From assembly GCF_039539445.1 (NCBI RefSeq), contig NZ_BAABDD010000002.1, positions 62,001 to 126,000 on the forward strand: DNA of 64,000 nt, read 5' to 3'. A model generated the notes under the pieces. The model did not search any database. It was not told where the DNA came from and worked only from the letters and a program-made list of their open reading frames with translations. This stretch comes from Salinactinospora qingdaonensis. GTDB taxonomy: Bacteria > Actinomycetota > Actinomycetes > Streptosporangiales > Streptosporangiaceae. This document shows positions 1 to 8,952 of the stretch, piece by piece; the stretch's first letter is position 1; every line of letters begins with the position of its first letter. A program made the position numbers and the translations under genes.

Positions 1-1
1 G

Positions 2-1066
2 GTCAGCATCCTCATCCCCCTGATCCTGCTGCTCGACCGTCTGGAGCCAGAACCCGGGTCGATGCTGCTGTTCGCCTTCCTCTGGGGCGCGGGGGTGGCG
101 GTGCTCGTCTCCATCGTCCTCAACACGCTGGGCATGGAGGTGTATGCGATCCCCACCTTCGGCGCGGACTGGGGCTCCTATGTCAGCGCTGCCGTGGGGG
201 CGCCGCTCGTCGAGGAGAGTTCCAAGGGCATCGCACTGCTGATCCTGCTGTTTCGGCATCGTCACGAGATCGACTCCTACACCGACGGCGTGATCTACGC
301 CGCCATGGTGGCCACCGGCTTCGCCTTCATCGAGAACATCTCCTACTTCTTGCAGTCGCTGGCCGACCAGGGTTTTGCCGGCCTGGCGTTCACGTTCGTC
401 CTGCGCGGTGTGATCTCGCCGTTTGGCCACCCCATCTACACCGCCATGATCGGCATCGGGGTCGCCCATGCCGCGATCAACCGCGGCGGGAGCCGTTTCC
501 TGGCGCCCGTGGCCGGGTGGTTCGCGGCGGTGCTGCTGCACGCCCTGTGGAACGGCTCCACGATCTTTGGCTACTACGGTCTGGGTGTGGCCTACGTCGC
601 GCTGTTCTTCGTGCTCGTGGCGATCATCATCATCGCGGTGCAAGACCGTCGCCGGCAGGTCGCCGCGATCGCCTACTACCTGCCGCCGTATGTGGCCACC
701 GGCTTGGTCGCCCCGGCCGACATCCAGATGCTCAGCTCCATCGGGGGCAGGCGCCGGGCCCGCGAGTGGGCCAGACGTAACGCCGGCAGCCGCGGTCGTA
801 GGGCTATGCAGGACTACCAGCTCGCCGCGACCGAACTCGCGCTTTTGCACCAGCGCCTTGATCGCGGGGTCGCTCGGCCGCAGTGGTGGCATCGCCGTGA
901 CTCCTTCCTGGCGCTGATGCATGTCGCGCGCGAAGCCTTCGCAGGGCGGGCCGCTCAGCCGCTGCACCCGTCGTGGGCGCCGCAGTCCACCGACTCCGGC
1001 TTCCTCAACCGGGCCGATTTCGCCCACGTCATCGAACGGGCGCAGCAGCAGCGGCAGACCGAATAG
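2..1066 (+). CDS. PrsW family intramembrane metalloprotease, 5' truncated by window edge
   Basis: The open frame runs in from the window edge: the 20 codons before the first internal ATG (62) already read as protein, including a LDRLEPEP stretch, so the start lies upstream. PrsW-family proteins are membrane-embedded metalloproteases of the CAAX-protease-like clan that cleave membrane substrates such as anti-sigma factors. Visible are several hydrophobic segments, the acidic pair in APLVEESSKG, the TGFAFIENISYF block and two histidine-bearing helices (SPFGHPIYTA and LLHALWNGS) typical of the family. A cytoplasmic basic tail of about 130 residues follows the last membrane segment. It converges on the heme A synthase gene 19 bp downstream. 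The substrate cannot be inferred. Family assignment is confident. Confidence 0.85.
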   Translation, partial: VSILIPLILLLDRLEPEPGSMLLFAFLWGAGVAVLVSIVLNTLGMEVYAIPTFGADWGSYVSAAVGAPLVEESSKGIALLILLFRHRHEIDSYTDGVIYAAMVATGFAFIENISYFLQSLADQGFAGLAFTFVLRGVISPFGHPIYTAMIGIGVAHAAINRGGSRFLAPVAGWFAAVLLHALWNGSTIFGYYGLGVAYVALFFVLVAIIIIAVQDRRRQVAAIAYYLPPYVATGLVAPADIQMLSSIGGRRRAREWARRNAGSRGRRAMQDYQLAATELALLHQRLDRGVARPQWWHRRDSFLALMHVAREAFAGRAAQPLHPSWAPQSTDSGFLNRADFAHVIERAQQQRQTE

Positions 1067-1085
1067 CCCTTCGGTGCCCCGGAAC

Positions 1086-2153
1086 CTAACGGCCGGCGGC
1101 CTGGGCCGTAGCGGCGCGCTCCCCCTCCACTCCGGTGGGGGCGACACGTTCGGCGGTGGCGAAGTACAGCCGCAGCAGGGCGATCCACACCACCATCGCC
1201 CCCAGCACGTGCAGCACCACCAGCCCTTCGGGCAGCCCCAGCGCGTACTGGGTATAGCCCAGCGCGCCCTGAGCGAGTAGCGCCGCCAGCAACAGCCACG
1301 CCTGGACCCGCACCGTTCGGGGCGCCGCCCCCTTGCGCACCAGCGCGGCCACCGCCACCGCTCCGAGCACCGTCAGCCAGGCCAGCACCGCATGCACCCG
1401 TGTGACGAGCACGAGATCCAATCCGAAGCGCGGGGCCTCGGCGTCGCCACCGTGGGGCCCCGTGCCGGTCACCACCGTGCCCGCTGCGAGCAACGCGAAC
1501 CCCACCGGCAGCAGGGCGGTGGCGAGCCGGCGCACCGGTGGTGACACGGTCAGCCGCAGCACTCCCCGCGGCTCGCGGCAGCGCACGTAGTAGGCCACGG
1601 TCCCGATGACCACGAACGTCGAGAGCAAAAAGTGCGTGGCCACCGACGCGGGGTGCAGTCCACTCCAGACGGTGATCCCGCCGACGACCCCCTGGCCGAG
1701 CACGCCCAGCGGGATGAGCGTGGCCAGCACGAGCAGGTCGCGGCGGCGGGGCCGCAGCCGCAGGGTGGCCAGGAACACGATGATCCCCACCGCCAGCACC
1801 AGGAACGTCAGCATGCGGTTGCCGAACTCGATGGCCGCGTTCAGCGCCGCGTGCTCGGTGCCGACGGGTACGAAGCTCTCCGGGGTGCACCGCGGCCATT
1901 CGGAGCACCCCAGCCCAGAGGAGGTCACCCGTACCGTGGCCCCGGTGACGGCGATCCCCGCGTTGACCACGACGCTTCCCAGCGCCCACCAGCGCAGCGA
2001 ACCTGTGGTGGGCCGCCGGATCACTCGTGGTGCCAGCAGCGCCAACGCCACGATGACCGCGCCGGTAACGACGATCTGCCACATCCACAACGGCAGGTGC
2101 ACGATCTCGATGCTGTCCGCCGCGAACGCGTCCGGACCCGGGACTCCACGCAT
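1086..2153 (-). CDS. ctaA: Heme A synthase (COX15/CtaA family)
   Basis: Converts heme O to heme A for the aa3-type cytochrome oxidase in the cytoplasmic membrane. The 355-residue protein has about eight hydrophobic segments, the extracellular cysteine loop GLGCSEWPRC of actinobacterial and Bacillus CtaA, and conserved histidines in GTEHAALNAAIEFGNR, GLHPASVATHFLL and TRVHAVLAWL. I chose the ATG at 2153 (MRGVPGPDAF): the longer frame to 2285 adds an arginine-rich non-membrane stretch. Little room for a ribosome binding site exists, so a short or leaderless transcript is possible; TACGAT a few bases upstream could be a -10 element. In actinobacteria this gene commonly sits near the SUF operon, as here, although transport and arginine genes intervene. 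Confidence 0.88.
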   Translation of the reverse strand: MRGVPGPDAFAADSIEIVHLPLWMWQIVVTGAVIVALALLAPRVIRRPTTGSLRWWALGSVVVNAGIAVTGATVRVTSSGLGCSEWPRCTPESFVPVGTEHAALNAAIEFGNRMLTFLVLAVGIIVFLATLRLRPRRRDLLVLATLIPLGVLGQGVVGGITVWSGLHPASVATHFLLSTFVVIGTVAYYVRCREPRGVLRLTVSPPVRRLATALLPVGFALLAAGTVVTGTGPHGGDAEAPRFGLDLVLVTRVHAVLAWLTVLGAVAVAALVRKGAAPRTVRVQAWLLLAALLAQGALGYTQYALGLPEGLVVLHVLGAMVVWIALLRLYFATAERVAPTGVEGERAATAQAAGR

Positions 2154-2220
2154 ACGACAGATCGTAGTAGACGGTTTGTCGCAGGAAAGCCCGAGGTCCA
2201 CCGCCCGGGCCGGCCCCGCG

Positions 2221-3189
2221 TCACGTCTTCGCCTCAGGCGGCTGCCGGCCCGGAGTCGCACGCTCGTGGCGCTCCCGCGCCTCACTCGAACGCGCCGCCC
2301 CTACACTCGCGGCCACGATGCAGCCCACGGCCAGCCACTGCCCCAGGCTCAACACCTCGCCCAGCAAAATCAGCCCCATCAGCGCGGCTGCCGCCGGCTC
2401 CAGACTCATGAGGATGCCGAAAACCCGCGGCGGCATCCGGCGCAGCGCCCCCAATTCCAGGGTGTAGGGCACCACCGATGACAGCAGGCCCACCGCCACC
2501 CCCACCAGCAGCAGCTCGGGGGCTAGCAGCGCCGTCCCACCCGCGGCGACTCCGGCCGGAGCGATCATCACCACCCCAACGGCGCTGGCGATAGCCAACC
2601 CCGAGGCCCCGGAGAACCGCCGCCCCGTGGCCGCACTCAACAAGATGTAGCCCGCCCACGCCACCGCCGCCAAGAGCGCGAACGCCACCCCGGCCACCGT
2701 GACGGCGCCCTCGTCGCGCCCCAGCAGCACCACCCCACCGCCGGCCAGCGCGACCCAGAGCAGGTCAAGGCGGCGGCGCGAACCAGCCACGGCCACCGCC
2801 AGCGGCCCCAGGAACTCGATGGTGACCGCGATCCCCAAGGGAATGCGCGCGAACGCCTGGTAGATCGCGTAGTTCATCGTGGCCAGCGCCACTCCGAACC
2901 CCACCACGGTCAGCCAGTCGCCGCGTGTGCGCCCGACCAGGCGGGGCCGGGTCAGCGCCAGCAGTACCAGCGCCGAAGTCAGCAGTCGCAGCCACACCAC
3001 GGCACTGGGCGGCAGCACCCCGAACAGGTTCTTGGCCACCCCCGCCCCGAACTGCACCGACAGGATGCCGATGAGCACGAGCCAACTCGGGGGGACTGTG
3101 GCTGCGGTACCGCCCAGCAGCGCCTGGGCCCGGCTCGACAGCGTTGGCAGCGACGACAGCGTACGCCCGACGACGGGACGGAGCCTCAC
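2221..3189 (-). CDS. EamA/DMT family transporter
   Basis: A 322-residue polytopic protein with ten predicted membrane helices in the two five-helix halves typical of drug/metabolite transporters of the EamA (RhaT/YddG-like) family. These usually export amino acids or small metabolites. Family-like features are the first-half segment ATMNYAIYQAFARIPLGIAV followed by TIEFLGPLAVA, and the second-half LEPAAAALMGLILLGE near the C-terminus, a conserved EamA signature. The start at 3189 follows a basic, hydrophilic N-terminus. It is divergent from arginine deiminase across about 257 bp, so an amino-acid-related substrate is possible but not shown. The C-terminal tail is charged and cytoplasmic. Confidence 0.85.
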   Translation of the reverse strand: MRLRPVVGRTLSSLPTLSSRAQALLGGTAATVPPSWLVLIGILSVQFGAGVAKNLFGVLPPSAVVWLRLLTSALVLLALTRPRLVGRTRGDWLTVVGFGVALATMNYAIYQAFARIPLGIAVTIEFLGPLAVAVAGSRRRLDLLWVALAGGGVVLLGRDEGAVTVAGVAFALLAAVAWAGYILLSAATGRRFSGASGLAIASAVGVVMIAPAGVAAGGTALLAPELLLVGVAVGLLSSVVPYTLELGALRRMPPRVFGILMSLEPAAAALMGLILLGEVLSLGQWLAVGCIVAASVGAARSSEARERHERATPGRQPPEAKT

Positions 3190-3446
3190 GGCCCCTCATT
3201 TTAGGAGCGCTGCCCGTGTGCGCGTTGCCCCGGTGCGCCGGCCTGTCCCCGCTTCCTTGCCGTTTTTCCGCCCGTGCCGGTGGGAACGCTCGCGGTGCCG
3301 CCCCCGTTGCCTGGGTGAGGCAAGGTGGGGGTGAGCTTTCGACCGGCTCCCGTCCCGGTGACCGTTGCGCTCCCGCCGTCAACCGCCGGGGTCGCGTCCC
3401 GTCCACCGCCACGCGGCCGCCGCACTCAAGGAGGAGACGAGGGCCA

Positions 3447-4667
3447 TTGACATTTTCGGTCCGTTCTGAGATCGGCCCGCTGCGCAAGGTCATCGTGCAT
3501 CGCCCGGATCTGGAGCTCAAGCGCCTCACCCCGAGCAACAAGGCCGACCTGCTCTTCGACGACGTGCTGTGGGTGCAGCGGGCCCAGGAGGAGCACGACG
3601 CCTTTGTGGAGCGCCTGCACGGCCGTGGCGTCGAGGTGTACCTGTTCCACGAGTTGCTCCGCGACACGCTCGACATCCCCGAGGCGCGTGCCTATCTCCT
3701 CGACCACGTTCTCGACGAGCGTTTCTACGGGCCGCTGGCCATCGACGCCATCCGCAACGCCTTCGACGCCATGCCGGCCGCCGAGTTGGGCCGCTACCTG
3801 GTCGGCGGCATCACCAAGCGGGAGCTGCTACAGCGCGTGGCCGAACCCATGTCGGTATGGCTGCACACGCTCGGGCTTGACGACTTCGTCCTCAGTCCGC
3901 TGCCCAACCACCTCTTCACCCGCGACACCTCCTGCTGGCTGTCCGAGGGGGTCGCGATCAACCCCATGAGCAAGCAGGCGCGCCGCCGCGAAACCATCCA
4001 CTACGAGGCCATCTACCGCTGGCACCCGATGTTCGCCTCGGCCGAATTCGAGATCTGGAACCCCGGCGGCACCACCGCTCCGGCCACCATCGAAGGCGGC
4101 GACGTCATGCCCATCGGCAACGGTTCGGTACTGATCGGGATGAGTGAGCGCACCCGCCCCCAAGCGGTGGAGTTGCTGGCGCGCGCCCTGTTCGCCAAGG
4201 GTGGCGCTGAGCGAATCCTCGGCGTGTGGATGCCCAAGGCACGCGCGGTGATGCACCTCGACACCGTCATGACCAACGTCGACCATGGCGTGTTCACCAA
4301 ATACTCCGGCCTGGGCATGCTGCCCTCCTACACCATCGAGCCCGGCGACAACGACAAGGAACTGAAGGTCACCGACCATCCGCCCGAGGACATGCATCGG
4401 GCCATCGCCGCGGCGGCCGGCCTCGACGACATCAAGGTCCTCACCCCCACCCAGGACGTGTTCTCCTCCCAACGTGAGCAGTGGGACGACGGGTGCAATG
4501 TCTTCGCGGTCGCGCCGGGGGTGGTGCTGTCGTATGAGCGAAACGTCACCTCCAACACCTGTTTGCGCGACAACGGTGTCGAGGTGATCCCCATCCGTGG
4601 CAGCGAACTCGGCCGAGGGCGAGGCGGCCCACACTGCATGACCTGCCCTATCGACCGGGACGGGTGA
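3447..4667 (+). CDS. arcA: Arginine deiminase
   Basis: Hydrolyses arginine to citrulline and ammonia, first step of the arginine deiminase pathway. The 406-residue length matches the family. Visible motifs are FTRDTSCW, the glutamate/aspartate block EGGDVMPIG, the catalytic histidine region MHLDTVMTNVDHGVFTKY and the C-terminal GGPHCMTCPIDRD with nucleophilic Cys397. I chose the TTG at 3447 because AAGGAGGAG lies 10 nt upstream and the protein then begins TFSVRSEIGPLRKVIVHRP like the family; the frame open to 3144 is non-coding extension. Ornithine carbamoyltransferase follows after 162 bp on the same strand, suggesting catabolic arginine use or pH/ATP homeostasis. No carbamate kinase or antiporter is seen next to it. 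Confidence 0.92.
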   Translation: MTFSVRSEIGPLRKVIVHRPDLELKRLTPSNKADLLFDDVLWVQRAQEEHDAFVERLHGRGVEVYLFHELLRDTLDIPEARAYLLDHVLDERFYGPLAIDAIRNAFDAMPAAELGRYLVGGITKRELLQRVAEPMSVWLHTLGLDDFVLSPLPNHLFTRDTSCWLSEGVAINPMSKQARRRETIHYEAIYRWHPMFASAEFEIWNPGGTTAPATIEGGDVMPIGNGSVLIGMSERTRPQAVELLARALFAKGGAERILGVWMPKARAVMHLDTVMTNVDHGVFTKYSGLGMLPSYTIEPGDNDKELKVTDHPPEDMHRAIAAAAGLDDIKVLTPTQDVFSSQREQWDDGCNVFAVAPGVVLSYERNVTSNTCLRDNGVEVIPIRGSELGRGRGGPHCMTCPIDRDG

Positions 4668-4829
4668 AAGCGCCACGGCCAAGGTGGGGCGAGTCGCGCG
4701 CTCACCCCACCGCCCGCCACAATCGACCTGTATCGGTTCGGGCGGAGGCGTGCACGCGACAATCGTAGGGCAAATGGGGCGGCTCGCCGCGCCGCACGTG
4801 AGGAAAGGAAAGCAAGGGGGACCGCCGCA

Positions 4830-5840
4830 ATGGCGTTCGATCTGCGTAACCGCAGTTTTGTCAAGGAGCTCGACTTCACCCCGGAGGAGTTCGGGTTCCT
4901 GCTCGACCTCTCGGCCGAGCTCAAGGCCGCCCGATACGCGGGAACCGAGCGGCGCCACCTCACGGGCAAGCACATCGCGCTGATCTTCGAGAAGACCTCC
5001 ACCCGCACCCGGTGCGCCTTCGAGGTCGCCGCCCACGACCAGGGGGCCCACGTCACCTACCTGGACCCGACCGGGTCGCAGATCGGCCACAAGGAGTCCA
5101 TCAAGGACACCGCCCGCGTGCTCGGGCGGATGTACGACGGCATCGAGTACCGCGGCTTCCACCAAAGCGTGGTCGAACAGCTCGCCCGCCACGCCGGCGT
5201 GCCGGTGTGGAACGGCCTCACCGACGAGTGGCACCCCACGCAGACACTGGCCGATTTCCTCACCATGCGCGAGCACAGCGACCGCCCGCTGAGCGAAGTC
5301 ACCCTCGCCTACATGGGCGACGCGCGCAACAACCTAGGGCACTCCCTGACAGTGACCGCTGCGATGCTTGGCCTCGACGTGCGCATGGTGGCCCCCAAGG
5401 AGCTATGGCCCGACGAGGAGACCGTCGCCCGGCCGGCGCACGCCCTCGCCCAGCGCACCGGCGGCGCGGTGACCTTCACCGAGGACATCGAGGCCGGGCT
5501 GCACGGGGCGGACTTCGTCTACACCGACGTGTGGGTCTCGCTGGGCGAGCCGGCCGAGGTCTGGGATCGGCGCGTCGAACTGCTGCGGCCCTATCAGGTC
5601 AACACCGCGGCGCTGCGCGCCACCGGCAACCCCGAGGTCAGGTTCATGCACTGCCTGCCCGCATTCCACAACCGGGAGACCGAGGTCGGCGAGCACGTCC
5701 ACGCCAAGACCGGAATGGCGGAATTGGAGGTCACCGACGAGGTGTTCGAGTCGGCGGCCTCGATCGTTTTCGACCAGGCGGAGAACCGGATGCACACCAT
5801 CAAGGCCGTCATGGTCGCCACGCTGGGCGCTGAGCGGTAG
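4830..5840 (+). CDS. argF: Ornithine carbamoyltransferase
   Basis: Interconverts ornithine plus carbamoyl phosphate with citrulline in the cytoplasm. The 336-residue protein carries the carbamoyl-phosphate motif STRTRCAFEV, the HPTQ loop (EWHPTQTLADF), and the ornithine-binding/catalytic FMHCLPAFHN with the family cysteine. Start ATG 4830 has a ribosome site AAGGGGGA about 10 nt upstream. Placement directly after arginine deiminase suggests the catabolic role (arcB) rather than the biosynthetic one, but sequence alone does not separate the two. It ends 3 bp before the convergent ABC permease stop, so the two genes nearly touch tail to tail. Confidence 0.92.
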   Translation: MAFDLRNRSFVKELDFTPEEFGFLLDLSAELKAARYAGTERRHLTGKHIALIFEKTSTRTRCAFEVAAHDQGAHVTYLDPTGSQIGHKESIKDTARVLGRMYDGIEYRGFHQSVVEQLARHAGVPVWNGLTDEWHPTQTLADFLTMREHSDRPLSEVTLAYMGDARNNLGHSLTVTAAMLGLDVRMVAPKELWPDEETVARPAHALAQRTGGAVTFTEDIEAGLHGADFVYTDVWVSLGEPAEVWDRRVELLRPYQVNTAALRATGNPEVRFMHCLPAFHNRETEVGEHVHAKTGMAELEVTDEVFESAASIVFDQAENRMHTIKAVMVATLGAER

Positions 5841-5843
5841 CGC

Positions 5844-6707
5844 TCACTCCCATTTGAACAGCCGGCTCGCCAGGACGGTCGCCACGACCGTCCACACCGC
5901 CAGCACCATCACGGCCGGCAGCGGCGAGCCGGCCCCCACCTGCGAACCGGCCAGCGCCCAGCGCAGACCATCGGTCAACGCCGTGATCGGCAGCGCGTGC
6001 AGCAGTGGCTCCACTGCCGTGGGGAACCGGGTGACGGGAAACACCACGCCCCCCAGCCCCAGGAGGACGACGTAGACGAGGTTGGCGGCGGCCAGGGTCG
6101 CTTCCGCCCGCAACGTTCCTGCTAGAAGCAGGCCCAGCGCGGCGAAAGCGGCGGTGGCCAGCAGCACCAGCACCACCGCCGTGGCTATTCCCAGTGCGCT
6201 CAGCCGCGGCGACCACCCCAGCGCGACGGCGACCGCGCACAGCAGCGTGATCTGGAGGACCTCCACCGTCAGCACCGCCAGCGTCTTCGCCGCCACCAGC
6301 CCGAACCGTGGCAGCGGAGTCGCGCCGAGTCGCTTGAGGACGCCGTAGCGGCGCTCGAAGCCGGTGCCGATGGCCTGTCCGGTGAACGCCGTCGACAGCA
6401 CCGCCAACGCGAGTACGCCGGGAGTCAGGAACTCCACACGCGAACCGCTGCCGACATCGACCAGCGACGTCAACGAGAAGCCGATGAGCAGCAGCACCGG
6501 GATGACCATGGTCAGCAGTAACTGTTCCCCGTTGCGCAGCATGACCCGCAGTTCCATCCCCGCCTGCGCCGCGATCATCCGCGGCAGCGGCGCGGCTGCC
6601 GGCCGCGGCGCGAAGGAGACCGCCGTGGGCGGTTCGGTGTCGCTGTGCCCACCTTGCAGCCCCCGCCGGTGGCCGCCGTGCTCGACTCGCTGCATGGCCT
6701 CGCTCAT
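5844..6707 (-). CDS. ABC-2 type transporter permease
   Basis: A 287-residue permease of the ABC-2 family, partner of the ATPase just upstream. About six hydrophobic segments follow a hydrophilic N-terminus; RNGEQLLLTMVIPVLLLIGF and LKRLGATPLPRFGLVAAKTL are typical of ABC-2 (DrrB-like) permeases. The ATG at 6707 overlaps the TGA of the ATPase by 4 nt (ATGA), implying translational coupling. The long frame that continues past this start is a shadow of the ATPase in another frame. In many actinobacteria an ABC pair of this type lies between ctaA and the SUF operon; its substrate is unknown and cannot be read from sequence. Confidence 0.85.
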   Translation of the reverse strand: MSEAMQRVEHGGHRRGLQGGHSDTEPPTAVSFAPRPAAAPLPRMIAAQAGMELRVMLRNGEQLLLTMVIPVLLLIGFSLTSLVDVGSGSRVEFLTPGVLALAVLSTAFTGQAIGTGFERRYGVLKRLGATPLPRFGLVAAKTLAVLTVEVLQITLLCAVAVALGWSPRLSALGIATAVVLVLLATAAFAALGLLLAGTLRAEATLAAANLVYVVLLGLGGVVFPVTRFPTAVEPLLHALPITALTDGLRWALAGSQVGAGSPLPAVMVLAVWTVVATVLASRLFKWE

Positions 6708-7639
6708 CCGTCGCGCAGCTCTCGTCCGGTCATTTCCAAAAAGACCTCTTCGAGGGTGCGCCGCCGCACCCCCAACTCCGCGGGCAGGATGCCGTTGTCG
6801 GCGCACCAGTCGCTGACCGTACTCACCAGGGTGGCCGGAGCGGGCGCGGTGACCGTGTAGGTGCCGCTGGGGGCCTCCTCGACGCCGCAGCCGTCCGGCA
6901 GCGTCGCCATCAGGCCGGCGGTGTCCAGGCCGGGCGTGGCGCGGAACCGCAGCTCTTGGTGAGGCGCGGTCAGTTCGTCGATGGTGCCGGCGGCTACCAC
7001 CCGCCCTCGGTCGATGATGACCACGTGGTCGGCCAAGCGTTCGGCCTCGTCCATGTGGTGGGTGGTCAGCACCACGCCTACCCCCGCATCGCGCAGTTCG
7101 GCCACGAGGTCCCAGGCGGCGCGGCGCGCCTGCGGGTCCAGTCCGGCGGTGGGCTCGTCGAGGAAGACCAGCTCGGGGCGGCCGATGACGGCCGCGGCCA
7201 GCGATAGCCGCTGCTGTTGGCCCCCCGACAGTCGCCGGAAGGCAGTCGTGGCTACCGAGCGCAGGCCCAGCCGCTCCAGCAGGAGCTGCGGCGGGATCGG
7301 GTCGTGGTGGAAGGCGGCCATGAGCCGCAGCCACTCCCCGGCGCGAGCGCCGGTGGGCACGCCCGCGGATTGGGACTGGGGCATGACGCCCACACGGGGC
7401 TTGAGGGCTCCGGCGTCGGCGACGGGGTCGAGTCCGAGGACCCGGAGCCGCCCGTTGTCGGCGCAGCGGAAGCCCTCGCACATCTCCACCGTGGTCGTCT
7501 TGCCCGCGCCGTTGGGGCCCAACAGGGCGGTAACCGCGCCGTGGGCCGCCCGAAAGGAAAGGCCGTCCACCGCGGCGGTGGCTGGTGCGCGACCATAGCG
7601 CTTGACCACGTTCTCGACCTCGACCGCGGCTGTACCCAT
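6704..7639 (-). CDS. ABC transporter ATP-binding protein
   Basis: A 311-residue DrrA-type ATPase that energises the downstream ABC-2 permease. Walker A is GPNGAGKTT near residue 42, the signature LSGGQQQRLSLA lies near 140, Walker B plus catalytic Glu is LVFLDEPTAGLD, and the H-loop reads LTTHHMDEA. A C-terminal extension of about 90 residues follows the nucleotide-binding domain, as in exporter ATPases of the CcmA/DrrA group. The start at 7639 opens MGTAAVEVENVVKRYG, the usual beginning of the fold. It is transcribed divergently from sufR across about 430 bp. Substrate is unknown. Confidence 0.9.
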   Translation of the reverse strand: MGTAAVEVENVVKRYGRAPATAAVDGLSFRAAHGAVTALLGPNGAGKTTTVEMCEGFRCADNGRLRVLGLDPVADAGALKPRVGVMPQSQSAGVPTGARAGEWLRLMAAFHHDPIPPQLLLERLGLRSVATTAFRRLSGGQQQRLSLAAAVIGRPELVFLDEPTAGLDPQARRAAWDLVAELRDAGVGVVLTTHHMDEAERLADHVVIIDRGRVVAAGTIDELTAPHQELRFRATPGLDTAGLMATLPDGCGVEEAPSGTYTVTAPAPATLVSTVSDWCADNGILPAELGVRRRTLEEVFLEMTGRELRDG

Positions 7640-8037
7640 GGCGCAAAGTCTAGGCCCGGCCGGCGCGCTCCTTACACAGGGGCGCTGGTGGCACGCCCGC
7701 GATGGTCACCGCGAGCGCCCCAGTCCAGCGATGCCACCTGCCACGCTGCTGCGTTGCAGTCCTGTCCCCTGTGCCCGCGTGTCTGGCGTCGCTGTCGGTC
7801 TCTCCGGCCCTACGGGGCGCCTCAACTCCTGTCCTGCTTCTGGTCCCGCACGCCATGGGCCCCGGCCTTCTCCGCCGCCCGCGTCCACGTGTGTCTTATA
7901 TAATGGTCATAGTTCTCGCTATTTGAGATGCTTGTGGGTGTTTCGGTGGGGAGTCGCTGGCCGCTCCCGCCGTAACGTGCGGATGAATTCCCTGTAAGGA
8001 AAGCCTTGCCTGCGTGATGTAAGGCACCAGTGCCGGT
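7640..8037. other. Intergenic region between ABC ATPase and sufR
   Basis: About 400 bp separate the divergent genes. Most is GC-rich, but positions 7890-7935 are AT-rich and contain TATAAT at 7899-7904. I find no convincing -35 hexamer at the right distance in either direction, so it is only a possible promoter. No convincing gene is seen; the short frames here have shadow-like composition. Confidence 0.4.
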
Positions 8038-8067
8038 TTGCCCGTCGGGACTGATTTACGCCACACT
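8038..8067 (+). promoter_or_regulatory. Candidate sufR promoter
   Basis: TTGCCC (8038-8043) and CACACT (8062-8067) are separated by 18 bp and could be -35 and -10 elements. The predicted transcription start would fall at or next to the GTG at 8074, giving a leaderless sufR message. The -10 match is weak, so this is inference from spacing. Confidence 0.35.
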
Positions 8068-8077
8068 GATGTTGTGA
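8063..8077. promoter_or_regulatory. SufR operator (ACACT-N5-TGTGA)
   Basis: The 15-mer ACACTGATGTTGTGA matches exactly the palindromic motif ACACT-N5-TGTGA that I recall being reported for Mycobacterium tuberculosis SufR. It covers the candidate -10 and the GTG start codon of sufR, the position expected for autorepression of the whole suf operon. The sequence match is direct; the function is inferred from the mycobacterial system. Confidence 0.75.
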
Positions 8078-8952
8078 AAAACATGAGCCGTGACCAGAAG
8101 ACAGGTGGAGTCGCCGTAGGCGCGCCCCGCCTGCCCGCTGGGCTCGACTCAGGGGCGGAGAACGGCACTCGGGCCCAGGTGGCGCGCCTCATCCTGGAAC
8201 AGGGGCCCATCACGGCTTCTGCGCTGGGGGAGCGACTCGGGCTCACGCCATCGGCCATCCGTCGCCACCTTGACAACTTGATCGCCGAGGGCATGGTCCA
8301 GGCGCGCGACGCCCGTCCGCGCGGGCGTCGGGGGCGTGGCCGGCCCGCCCGCGTGTTCGCTATTACCGACGCCGGCCGCGATGCCTTCGTGCACGGCTAT
8401 GACGATCTCGCCTCCAGCGCGTTGCGCTTTCTCGCCGAAACCGCGGGCCCAGAGGCCATCGGCGAGTTCGCGCGCCGCCAGGTAGCCGAACTCGAACGCC
8501 GCTACCGGCCCCTGCTGGCCAAGGTGCCCGCGCACCAGCGTGTCCGCCTGCTCGCAGAGGCCCTCTCCTCCGACGGCTACGCCGCCTCCGTGGGAGAGGC
8601 GCCGGCCCCCGGCGGGGGACAGCAGTTGTGCCAGCACCACTGCCCCGTCGCCCACGTGGCAGCCGAGTTCCCGCAACTGTGCGAGGCCGAGGTCGAATTG
8701 TTCGCCAGGCTGCTGGGAACACCGGTACGGCGGTTGGCCACCATCGCCCACGGCGACGGTGTCTGCACCACCCACGTCAGCCCCCGCGACCTCGCCGCCT
8801 CGGGCGCCACCGCGGGCGAGCCCGACTCCGCCGCCGTCGAGGCCACGTCAACCAGTACCAGCGAACTCGAGAAAGAAACAGCGACCCGACCGGCAGCCAG
8901 TGCCGGCGGGCCATCACATACAGGGACGTCTCGTCCAGGAGGATCCGCGTAA
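8074..8952 (+). CDS. sufR: SufR, Fe-S cluster-sensing repressor of the suf operon
   Basis: Winged-helix regulator expected to repress the suf operon when it carries a Fe-S cluster. The N-terminal HTH reads ITASALGERLGLTPSAIRRH, followed by a basic wing RPRGRRGRGRPAR. Candidate cluster ligands are the cysteines in QLCQHHCPVAH and FPQLCEAE near residues 190-210. I favour GTG 8074 (or ATG 8083); the operator overlaps this start. The C-terminal 50 residues are Ser/Thr/Ala-rich and probably disordered, longer than usual. Its TAA shares one base with the sufB ATG (TAATG), so the two genes are translationally coupled. Confidence 0.88.
   Translation: MKNMSRDQKTGGVAVGAPRLPAGLDSGAENGTRAQVARLILEQGPITASALGERLGLTPSAIRRHLDNLIAEGMVQARDARPRGRRGRGRPARVFAITDAGRDAFVHGYDDLASSALRFLAETAGPEAIGEFARRQVAELERRYRPLLAKVPAHQRVRLLAEALSSDGYAASVGEAPAPGGGQQLCQHHCPVAHVAAEFPQLCEAEVELFARLLGTPVRRLATIAHGDGVCTTHVSPRDLAASGATAGEPDSAAVEATSTSTSELEKETATRPAASAGGPSHTGTSRPGGSA

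Noticed and set aside
6708..7646. Upstream extension of the permease frame, giving one 600-residue minus-strand protein
   Set aside because: The added half is arginine/proline-rich and lies out of frame inside the ABC ATPase gene; the ATGA junction at 6704-6707 marks the real start.
7899..7904. TATAAT in the ABC/sufR intergenic region as a promoter
   Set aside because: No -35 element at 16-19 bp in either direction; noted only as an AT-rich feature.
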